From: Rehmannia glutinosa
Taxonomy: Eukaryota > Streptophyta > Magnoliopsida > Lamiales > Orobanchaceae
Assembly (NCBI GenBank): GCA_016081115.2
Contig: JABTTQ020003037.1
Span: 1 to 64,000 of the forward strand
Reading direction: 5' to 3'
Length of the DNA: 64,000 nucleotides
Shown here: in pieces, positions 11,801-23,800 of the stretch
Layout of the letters: the number at the start of each line of letters is the position of its first letter
How positions within the stretch are numbered: the stretch's first letter is position 1
The notes under the pieces: model-generated
The model's database searches: none
Seen by the model: only the letters and a program-made list of their open reading frames with translations
What the model was told of the DNA's origin: nothing
Position numbers and translations under genes: made by a program

Positions 11801-14800
11801 TTTTTCTATTTTTGTGGAATTGTTCAAGCTCATAACCCAATTCAATGAAACTTGACTGTATAAAATCAACCGTATATAAAGAATGATGGTGGATCGTTGA
11901 TTTACAGCATAATTAATGGGATTTGACAGCTTGATTGATTGCAAATCAGATAATAATTACCTCAATCAAGGGATATCAATTTGATCTTATTGAATCCCTG
12001 ATTTTATCTTCTTTCCTAATTTCTTATTTTTTCCATTTTACGTGTTTCCTTCTCTGCTATTTAAACATGTGTACTGAATCAGATTTATCATGGAATTAAA
12101 TTATCCTTTTTTCTATTTCTTCTACTTTCTACATGGTATCAGCAGACCTAGGGTTTTGGTCATGAACTTCAAGGCTGCCATGGTTAGTTCTAATACATCA
12201 GGCGGAAATACTCCTCCAAATCCCAGCTTTTCTCTCACAGATACCTCTCTTCAGATTACAATTCAATTTGATTCACAAATTGAATGGCAAAAACTATCTC
12301 GAGTGGTCTCAATTTGTGCGTCTGGTGATTGACAGTAAAGGAAAACTCGGTTTTTTAACTGGAGAAGTAAAGGCACCAGATTCCAATGATCCCAAATACA
12401 AGCAATGGAGATCAGAAAATTCTATGGTGATTGCATGGCTCGTCAACTCAATGGAGTCGGCTGTGGGGAAACCTTTTATGTTCCTACCTAGAGCACATGA
12501 TATTTGGGAAGCGGTTCGTGAAACTTATTCAAATTTGGAGAATCATTCCCAACTATATGATTTAAGCACCCGTGTATGGCAATTGCAGCAAGGCGATCGA
12601 GAGGTGATAGCCTACTATACCGAGATGATGACACTTTGGCAAAAATTGGATATGTTTGACAATGAAGATTGGGAGAGCAAGAATGAAGGCCTTCGGTATA
12701 AGAAAAAAGTGGAGAGAAGTCGTGTGTTTGTTTTCCTTGCAGGCCTCAATAAGGACATTGACGAGGTTTGTAAGAGAATTTTGGGGCAAAAGCCTTTGTC
12801 CTCTATAAGAGAAGTCTTTGTTGAGGTACGTAGAGAAGAAGCTCGTCGTTAGGTGATGCTAAAAAAAGTTGAGGACTCTCATGGTGAAATCGATGGCTCC
12901 GCCCTAGTTGCTCGAGGATCAAATATAATAGAAGATAGGCGCAAAGAAAGGCCCTGGTGTGATCATTGTCAGAAGCCTTGGCATAAACGCGAGACATGTT
13001 GGAAAATACATGGAAAACCTGCAAATTGGAAGAAAAAGAAGGAACGATGCACGACCAAGTGGAAATTCTCGCCCCTTTCAAGTTAGCAATACAAATCTGG
13101 GGCATCAATCTTCCTCCGATTGTCTTCCTTTCACCAAGGAACAGATGGAGCACCTGTCCAAGATGTTTCAGTCCCAATCTGTAGGAACTCCTAATCCCTC
13201 TTGCTCTTTTGTACAGTCAGGTAATATTTCTTACGCAGCCATTGCTTGTACCAATTCTAATAGCTCCTGGATACTAGATTCAGGCGCTACTGATCATATG
13301 ATTGGGACATCACAGTCATTTTCTTCATATATACCTTGTGCTGGAAACCAAAAATCAGACTCGTTGATGGTTCCTTGGCTCCAGTTGCTGGGAAAGGAAC
13401 AATTTTCATATCTCCTTTCTTAACTCTCACTGATGTTCTTCATGTTCCAAATTTGTTGTATAATCTCTTGTCTATCAGTAAGCTCACTCTTAACCACAAC
13501 TGTCAAATTAAGTTTTTGTCTTCTCATTGTGAGTTTCAGGATTTAACCTCGGGTAGGATGATTGGCAGTGCTAAACAAGATGGTGGCCTCTATCTTTTTG
13601 ATAATGGGTTGAACTTTAGAAGGCAAGACCTACAAACATGTTTCAATTCCACCTTTGTGTCCATTGATAATGAGATTATGTTATGGCATTATCGTTTAGG
13701 GCATCTGAATTTTCATTATTTAGAACATTTGTTTCCCAAATTATTCTTGAATAAAAACCCTTTACTTTCCGTGTGAGTCTTGTGCATTACCTAAACATCA
13801 TCGTGCCACTTTTACCTCTCAACCATATAAAACATCACAACCATTTACCATGATTCAGAGTGCCAACTTTTTCTGGGAAACATTGGTTCATCACATTTAT
13901 TGATGATCATACAAGAGTTACTTGGGTTTTCCTTCTTAAAGAAAAGTCTGATGCTGGAATAGTGTTAAAAAGTTTTATTCTATGGTTCAAAATCAATTTC
14001 AGACATTAAGATTTTTCTAAGTGATAATGGAAAAGAATATTTTAATAATGTTTTGGGAAACTTTTTTGCTGAGAAAGGGATTGTGCATCAAAGTTCTTGT
14101 AATAATACCCCACAACAAAATGGGGTGGCTGAAAGAAAAAACAAGCATCTTCTTGAAGTTGTTAGAGCTCTAAGTTTTACAACTAGGGTTCCAAAGTATC
14201 TTTGGGGAGAAGCTATTTTAACATCCACATATTTAATCAATAGAATGCCTACCAAAATTCTGAAATTTAAAACACCAATGGAGGTTTTTGAGGCTTGTTT
14301 TCCTAAATCAAGGTTAACAACAGAAATTCCATTGAAAGTTTTTGGTAGTACTGTATTCGTTCATAACCATGATCCTAAACGATCCAAACTTGATCCGAGA
14401 GCGCATAAATGCATTTTTGTAGATTATCCTACAAATCAAAGAGGATACAAATGTTTTGATCCAGTTTCCCAAAAAATGTTTGTGTCAATGGATGTCACAT
14501 TCTTTGAAGGAAAATCATACTATAGCAATTCTCATCTTCAGGGGGAGAATCAAAGTGAAGATGTTTTAAATGGTTCTGATTTAACCTTCGAGTTTGCTAA
14601 TGATGATGTTATGCCTACACATTCACTCAAACAAAATGAAGTGGAAAATGAATTTGTGAAAACAAATGATTTAAATGCTGAAAATAATGAGCAGCCTTCA
14701 TTAATGCCATCTCAAAATCAAGGCACTGAAGCAACATAAGTTTCTGCAAAACGATATAAAGGTCTTGTTTATTCAAAAGAACATCAATCAAAGAAAAGAG

Positions 14801-17800
14801 GAAAACTTATCTTGCAGCACCATCAAGAATCTATTCAGGGGTTAGATCATGAGATCAACAATATTTCCTCAGAAGCTCCTTATAATGATCTTCCAGGTAA
14901 TTCTATGTCAAATACCTCAAAACATGTTAACCTTCCCATTGCTCTTAGAAAAGGTGTCAGGTCTTATACAAAATATCCTATGTCAAACTTTGTATCTTAT
15001 GAGAAAGTGGCATCTTCTTATCGTGCCTTTATTTCAAAATTGTCTAGTATAGTCATTCCAAATAACATATAGGATGCTCTGAGTGCACCCGAATGGAAAG
15101 AAGCAATATTTGAGGAGAGGAGATGAGAGCCCTGGAAAAGAATGCTACTTGGGAAATGATGGGTCTTCCACATGGTAAGGCAACAATTGGGTGCAAATGG
15201 GTATTCACCATAAAATATGATTCAGATGGATCCTTACAAAGATACAAAGCTCGTTTAGTAGCCAAAGGTTACACCCAAACTTACGGAGTTGACTACTCGG
15301 AAACCTTTTCTCCAGTAGCAAAACTTAATACTATTCGAGTATTGTTCTCTGTTGCATTAAATCTTGATTGGCCATTGGTTCAACTAGATGTAAAGAATGC
15401 CTTCTTAAATGGAGACTTAGAAAAAGAGGTTTATATGGAACCTCCACCTGGTTTTACTGAGAAGTTTGGATCCAAGGTATGTAAATTAAATAAATCCCTA
15501 TATGGTGCAGAGCGATACCCAAAGCTTGGTTCGAGAGATTCACAAAGTTTCTAAAGAGCGTAGGTTATAACTTGAGGACAATCGATGATACTCTTTTCAC
15601 CAAAAGTTTCGCTAATAACAAAATCTCGTTTTTGATTGTCATGTAGATGACATAATTTTGACAGTGATGATTTAGAAGAGATGAGCGATTGAAGCAAAAT
15701 TTAGCGAGGAATTTGAGATTAAAGATTTGGGTCAACATTTATATGAAATAGATTGGTATCGATGGCACCATTCCGAGCCGATTAATCGGAGATACCCAGC
15801 CTACTTGGTCGTGGCATAACCCATTACGTTACGATATTTTCTTGGAATGGAAATTGCAAGATCGAAGAAGGGTATTGTAGTGACGCAGCGGAAATACATC
15901 TTAGACCTCTTAAAAGAAACTGGAATGAGTGGATGCAAACCCTCATTCCAGTTGACACTAAAAGATATCAAAGGCTGGTAGGGAGGTTGATTTATTTATC
16001 CCATACTCGACCAGATATTGCTTTCGCTGTGAGTATGGTTAGACAATTTATGCATTCGCCATATGAAAAACACATGGAAGCCGTCTATCGAATTCTTCGG
16101 TATTTGAAGGGCACGCCAGGGAAATGACTCTTCTTCATGAAAAATGACAAGAGAAGTGTCGACGTGTATACGTATGCAGATTGGGCAGGTTCAATCACAG
16201 ATAGAAGATCAACATTTGGGTATTGTACATTCTCATGGGGCAATTTAGTCACTTGGAAAAGCAAGAAGCAGGTTGTAGTCTCTAGAAGTAGTGCAGAAGT
16301 TGAGTTAAGATCATTGGCTCATTGGCTCAAGGAGTATGTGAGTTGGTTTGGCTGAAAAAGGGTACTGGAAGAACTTAAAAGACCAATTACTCTTCCTATG
16401 AAGTTGTATTGTGATAACAAGTCAGCAATCAACATTGTCCATAATCCGATTTTACATGATAGGACAAAACATATTGAGATCGATTATCGATAGACACTTT
16501 ATAAAAGAAAAAAATGAAAGTGGAGTGATCTGCACTCCATTTGTCCCTCTGATACAACAAGTTGTTGATATTCTAACCAAAAAGGCTTGTTGAGGCAACC
16601 GTTTGAACATCAAGTTAGCAAGTTGGGCATGATAGACATCTTTGCACCAACTTGAGGAGTGTTGATTTACAACATAATTAATGGGATTTTGACTTTTTCG
16701 ATTGCAAATCAAATAATAATTACCTCAATCAAGGATATCAATTTGATCTTATTGAATCTCGATTTTATCTTCTTTCCTTTTTCCATTTTATGTGTTTCCT
16801 TCTCTCGCTATTTAAACTTGTGTCTTGAATCGCATTTATCATGGAATAAAAGTATCATTTCTTCTATTTCTTTTACTTTCTACATGGATTCATTAGATGA
16901 TGCTACTAAGGCTAAATTTTGGGAAGATTTAGAAACTCTAATGCAATCAATCCCTCAAAATGAAAAAGTCATCATATGTGGAGACTTAAATGGACATGTG
17001 GAAAAGGATAATGAAGATTATAATAGGGTCCATGGAGGATATGGTTTTAGCTAGCGTAACAATGAGGGTAGAACCATCCTAGACTTCATAGTTGCTTATG
17101 ATTTTATTATAGGTAATACCTTTTTTAAAAAAAGAGACGAACATTTAATTACATTTAAAAGTGGTCCTAACAAATCACAAATTGACTACTTCCTAACCAG
17201 AAAAAGTGATAGAAAAATATGCAAAGATTGCAAAGTAATACTCGGAGAAAGCCTCACAACCCAACATGTACTACTAGTTTTGGATATCAAACTTATTAAC
17301 ATACACTTAAAGAGAAAGAAAATTAACATAAGTGGTGGAACTTAAAGAATAAAGAAAAAAGAGATAGTTTTGTCAAATCTCTAGTAGAAATCCATTGATT
17401 GTAAAGTGGAAGACAAAGCCGATGATACATGGACCTATATAACTATTCAAATGAAAAAGATTGCAAAAGAAACATTAGGGATGTCAAATGGTAATAAATG
17501 TAATAAAGAGTCATGGTGGTGGAATCAAGAAATCCAAGAGAAGGTAAAGGAAAAACGAACTAGTTACAAAGTATTATATTCCTGTAAAAATGAAGAAAAT
17601 CTTAAAAGATATAAAGTCGCCAAAAAAAGAAGTAAGAAGAGCAATATATGAAGCAAAAACCAAGGCATATGAAGATTTCTATAAAAAACTGGATACTAAG
17701 GAATGAGAGAAAGATATATATAAAATAGCAAAATTTAGAGAAAAACAAACAAGAGATCTAACCCAAATTAAATGCATAAAAGATGAGAATGATAATATTG

Positions 17801-20800
17801 TAGTGAAAGACGAGGACATAAAAGATCGATGGAAGAGATATTTCAATAATCTTTTTAACGAACCGAAGAGGAATAAAGTTACATTAGGGGATCTAGGCCA
17901 ATCTGAACTGAATAGAAACCGTACCTTTTATCGTAGGATTCAACTTCATGAAACAGAAAAAGCACTAAACAAAATGAAAACTAGCAAAGCAGTTGGCCTA
18001 GATGATATACCAATTGAAGCATGGAAATATCTAGGTGGAGTTGGAATTGCGTGGCTTACTAAATTATTTAATGTTATCCTAAAAACTAAGAAAATGCCTA
18101 ATGAATGGAGAAAAAGTATATTGAAAACAAAGGGGATATACAAAATTGTGCAAATTACAGGGGAATTAAATTAATAAGTCATACAATGAAACTATGAGAA
18201 AGAGTTATAGAGGCAAGAATAAGAAATGAAACTAGTATATTAGATAATCAATTTAGCTTCATGCCAGGAAGGTCCACAATTGAAGCTATACACTTAATTA
18301 GACGATTATGTGAACAATACAACGAGAGAAAACAAGATTTACATATGGTTTTTATTGACCTTGAAAAGGCATACGATAGAGTCAACTAGGATATAATGTG
18401 GCGCGTATTGGAAAAAAGAGGAATAAAAATAGCTTACATAGATGCCATAAAAGATATGTATGATGATATAACATGTATCGAGGACATCACAGAATACTAG
18501 AAGTGAATTCCCAAACATTATAGGATTGCATCGGGATCCGCTTTAAGCCCTTACCTTTTCATCCTAATAATTGATGAAATCACAAAAACACTTACAAAAA
18601 TCTATCCTGAATGTATGCTATTTGCGGACGATATAGTTTTAATTGATGAAACAAGGGAAGGAGTAAAGCAAAATTGGAAGTTTGGAGAGAAGCACTCGAA
18701 TCAAAAGGTTTTACTATAAATAGGGCTAAAAGCAGAATACGAAATGCCATTTTAGTAAAAACAACAGAACAATGAGACGAAGGTTAAAATTAATGGACAT
18801 GAAGTGAGTATAACAAAGAGTTTTAAATACTTAGGATCTATAATTGAAGAGAACGGAGAAATCAACAAAGATGTCACACATAGGATCCAAGCGGGTTGGA
18901 ATAAATGGAGAGTGCATCTTCTATCCTTTTGTGACCGTAAAATACCATTAAAATTGAAAGGAAAATTTTATAAAACGGCCATAAGACCCGCAATGCTTTA
19001 TGGAGTAGAATGTTGGGCGACTAAATATGAACACGAACAAAAAATAAGGGTAGCAGAGATGAGAATATTAAGATGGATGTGCGGGCACACTAGATTAGAT
19101 AGAATAAGAAATGAACACATTAGAAACAAAGTGGGAGTAGCACCAATAGATGAGAAAATTAGAGAAACACGATTAAGATGGTTTGACATGTTTATAGGAG
19201 ACCTTTAGATGCACCTGTGCAAGGTAGAGAATCACTCACACAAATCAAAAGAGGCAGAGGTAGGCCTAAAAAGACTAGAAAGAAGCTATTAAACAAGACA
19301 TGTTATATCTAGAAATAAATGAAAATATGGCTTATGACCGTAAACGATGGCGCGATATGATCCATATAGCCGACCCCACGTAGTGGGATTAAGGCTTAGT
19401 TTGTTGTTGTTGTTGTTGTTGAGGTACAATTTTTTTGAAAGATAGAAAAGTATAAACAATACGAGTAATATAACACAATGTGTGAACCTTTTCCTAAATA
19501 ACCATTGGGCAAATGTTGAGTTCTTAAGCGAAAATGCATGTGCCTCCTCGATTGATTACATATATGCTGAAGTGGATAAGCACCAAAAAGAAATAAAAGG
19601 GTGGTGCTTAAGTGAAGAAAGTTCATTGACATAAGAAATGGTCATCTCCAAAAAAAGGGTGAGAGAGGTGGAACATTCATCTTGAATTAAAAATATGAAA
19701 AGACTTTTGTGGTTGTTTTATGATAACACAGAAACTTCTCCACATGGCTTATAAACTCTGAAGCAGGAGATGTGAAACTACAGAATTACGTTGCATAAGT
19801 GCAAAATGGAAGGTTGTTCCTTTATCAATGGCTGCCATTCATTTGGTTAAAGTTTCTATAGTCACATTTTTATCCAGCAGAATTGGACTTGAAAAACAAA
19901 AAACCTGGAATGTTCAATTTCTCAGGAATTTTTCAGATACTAAATCAAGCAATAAGTAGATTTTATTGGATAAAGCAAAGAGAGAAAAAGAAGGGCACCA
20001 GAAAGTTACATGGTTTGTCAATTTGGACTATTTCCACAATAAAATGGCTAAAGAATCTATATGTTGCTTTAAACTCAAGTTAAACATGTTTAAGAATTCT
20101 ACTACTTCCAGTTTAACAAAATGTAGGAGCTTTCTGTACAGCATGAAATGTCAGCAAAACTTTAATCAATACTATCGTGATAGTGATAGGGACCACTAGA
20201 GTTTGTGGTTTAACATAACATGGTTTATAAATCCTAAAGCCAATTTCCATCACGAACTAGAAATCAAGACATTGATATAAAGTAAATTAACAGTCACATT
20301 GCAGAAGTAAAACAGGGAAAAGGAACGAACCGCGATTTCAATAGGCACATTTATATCAATTCGATGAAGGTAATAAAGATCAATGTAGTCAACGTCAAGC
20401 CGCTTCAGACTGGCCTCACAGGCAGCCCTTATATAGGCAGGATCACCAACTATATTGAAGCTCCCATTCTCATATTTGAATCCACATTTTGTTGCCAGCT
20501 CCACTTTTTCTCTCATCCCTCCCCTGAGAGCCTGTATAAGAGTCCAGAATCTTTCACAAATTCAAATATTAAGGTTTTTGGATGCATAGACCACATGCAT
20601 ATCGTGTGTAGTAAAAGAAATACGGATAATTATAAAAATCACCCGAGGTTTGGGTTAATTACCAAAAAAAAAAACATAGATGTTTGAAATTTACAAAAAA
20701 AACCCTGGAGGTTTGATTATGTGTTAAATATAAGGTGGTAATTGTAATATTTTTACAATTGTAAAGAGGGTGTTTGAAATGTGTTTGCTCATGAAGGGGT

Positions 20801-23800
20801 AGAGTGTCATACAAAATCAAGCCTTAGTTATTTTTTTTTTTGTAATTAACCCAAACCTCAGGGGTTGTTTTTTTAATCATCCCAAAGAAATATTTGAAGT
20901 ATCAAGAAAAAAATGACTAATACACAACATAGCATGATAATTGTGCATGTTGAAGATGCTAAATTATTAGTTTAAACCTTTCGGTAACCAGAAATAGAAG
21001 GACTTCCTCAACATAGTTGTTTGTTAAGAATTAGGATCAACCACAATGCAAGTCCCTTTAAAAGCACTAGTGAAACATTTCCAAGTCATGATCCGACACA
21101 TGATAACCTCTAAAATACAAGCTAAAACACACGAGTCAATTTCTTATTATTTATATTAACTATTTATTCGATTGGAAAGCTTTTGATCTCAAGAGCGTTA
21201 AAAGTTTGACCAGAAAAGTCACGAGGAAGAATGGATAGATATTTGATAAGCCATTTGAGTTACAACACTCATTATCTCTTTGATGAGAAGATAAATAATG
21301 TTCCATCTCTAAAACAACAATTTATTATTTTCTAAAGTAGTACCTTTGTTTAAACTACGATGCATCTAGAGTAATGATTTCTCGGCGTAAGAAAGGGTAG
21401 AGCTATTAAGGTACTGAATTTTGAAGAAAGGAATGCATTGAATCAAATTTATTATAATTCAACTCTTCAAAGTTTGCTATGATATGATGTCCGAGATTCC
21501 TCTTGAATAATCAAGAAATGATCCTAAATACAACAAAATAGATGGTACATTTGGCCTGGCTAGCTCAATTGACTTAATATTTGGACCAATTACTGTTGAG
21601 TAGTATATCAACAATGAAGAAGCCCACAAGATGAAAAAAAAAAATGAGGAAGAATAAAAGAGGAAGGATAAGAAGGATAGGACAACGATGAGGTGGCCCC
21701 CGGGAAGCTTAAGATTGAGTATAAGGCGAACTTGATATGATAAAATTACCCTCTCACCACACCATAATTGCAAGTTCTTATAGCCGCTGGGGGGTATCAA
21801 GAAGCGCACGATGACCAAGACTTATTGTGTAGTACCTCAAAAGGCCAAATCAAATAGTTTTGCTGTCGGCGTAATCATTATGGTCATTCAATCAAGGACT
21901 ATAATCATCTCAAAGATGAGAACAAGCGGTAAACTTGGTCCGGAATTTATGTAAAGAGATCATGATCAGTTTAGGGGATTGAGGTGGTGGCCCCAAAGCA
22001 GGCATCCTCCTCAGGAGATAACCTATGGAAAAGGAAGAGGTTGGGCCTCAAGAAAACCATGTTTAACCACCCACAGAGAGGTATGATCCGGATGATCACA
22101 AGGGACCAATTGATAGGGACTCCACACACACAAAGGAAAGACCATGCTCGGACAACTCGGTTTTGGCGGGAGGCTCCTCTGGTGAATCCCCGCTCGAGTT
22201 TTGTCATTCGAGTTCGAACCATAAGATTCATTTGGGTTACATGTTCTCCACTTGTTGGGTATCGCAGATCATTATGATGTTAAATGAATGAATTTGATAG
22301 AAATATATCAATTTTATTACTCACAAGAATAGATTTAGAGGAGAATTACAAACTCGAGAAAAATAAACTCTCAAAACTTACTCAATCTCTCAAGGATTGA
22401 TTTCTAATCACTCTCAAGGATCTCTCCACTCGCTAGTGATGCTTCGACTCACAAGAATATTTGCAACTGAAGAAATAAATTCTATTTATAGAGACGAAAT
22501 TAGGTGTGAGCCGTTGGAAACTTCAACCATGCAAGACTCCTGCAATTTTGCTTGCTACTCCTTATCTATCAAATTAAGTTGTTATAGCTTGAGTAGCTCG
22601 ACTGCTTGTTTCCCGGATGTTGGCTGAAAATGATGAATTGAATTCTTCAAATCTCTCCCTTCAACCATATCCGCAACAAGAATCTATGTTATGTATTATA
22701 CATGCATACCTCGAAGCTTTTCTCGGTGTAAAACCCCTTCGTTAACATATCTAGATTCTTCTTGTATAGTTCTTCATTAGTTTCAACTATGGTCGATTCA
22801 TTACCTCGCGTATCTAATGTTATCGTTAATGTGCTTTATACGGGAATGATAGATAGAGTTCTTTTTCAAATCCGAGCACTTCGTTACAATGATATCTTTG
22901 TAATCTTTTTGTTTGATTCAAGTTCTTGGAGATAATGCTTTATCCACGACATTTCTTTACCAAAATAACTTCGCAAAAAATGTATTGAATGCTTCCTTTC
23001 TTGGTAGCAAGTATGAACCTGGAGCTTGAACAAATGGATGTGAAGACGAAATTTTTCACGGAGATCTAAAAGAAGATATCTAAATGCATGCCAAATTTCA
23101 CGGGTGATAATCTAGTTTGCAAGCTCAATAAAGAGCTTGGTACAAGAAGTTTGACTCGTTTATGGTAGTGAAATTTCAAGAAGACCGCTACCGACGAGTG
23201 TGTTTACATTCAAAAGTTTTTGACGGAAAGTTCGTTGCTCTTCTACTATCGTAGCGATATTATGATCCTTTGGGAAAGGGCCAATGGAGATTAGTTAGTT
23301 GAATAAAGAACTTTCTAAGTCCTTTGAAATGAAAGACTTTGGGACCGACTTAATAGATTTTGGGAATGCGAGATAGTTCGAGACAGGGAAAAATCGGAGA
23401 TTATGGCCGTCTCAGAGAAGTATATTAAACGAATACTTGAGAGGTTTAATATGAACAACGCCAAACGATCATCATTCCACTAGCTAACCACTTCAAGTTG
23501 AGCAAGAGTGAATGCCCCTCATCCAAGGAAGTGATCAGGAAAATGTCATTGGTACCATATTCTTCAGCATTAGGAAGTCTAATGTATGCAATAGTATGTA
23601 CAAAACCGGATATTGGTCACGTGGTGGGAACAATGAGTCAATTTCTCTCTAACCCAGGAAATGAGCATTGGGAGGCAGTGAAATGGATTCTCATGTACTT
23701 GATGGGTACGTCATAAATATGTCTTTGCTACGGGGGAGCTGATCCATTGGAGGGCTATACAAATGCATATATGGTAGGAGATCTTGATAGTAGAAAATTT

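Larger units (their letters stand above)
11895..16884 (+). mobile_element. Ty1/copia retrotransposon 1, nearly full length, degenerate
   Basis: Two direct LTRs (11895-12133, 16660-16884) enclose gag-PR-IN-RT-RH in Ty1/copia order. A perfect 5-bp target duplication TGGAT lies at 11890-11894 and 16885-16889. The primer-binding site TGGTATCAGCAG (12134-12145) follows the 5' LTR, as in initiator-Met-primed copia elements, and a purine tract (CTTGAGGAG) precedes the 3' LTR. The 5' LTR begins CGTTGATTTAC where the 3' copy has TGTTGATTTAC. The reading frame is broken by stops and frameshifts, so it is non-autonomous. It lies in AKR intron 2 in opposite orientation to the gene, and its 3' end abuts the truncated RTE LINE. 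Confidence 0.93.

Noticed and set aside
12803..13177. 124-codon minus-strand ORF in copia 1 gag
   Set aside because: Antisense to the gag zinc-knuckle region; no independent support.
16659..17054. 131-codon frame spanning the copia LTR and LINE endonuclease
   Set aside because: It begins in the 3' LTR and runs by chance into the truncated LINE; only the second half is protein-like.
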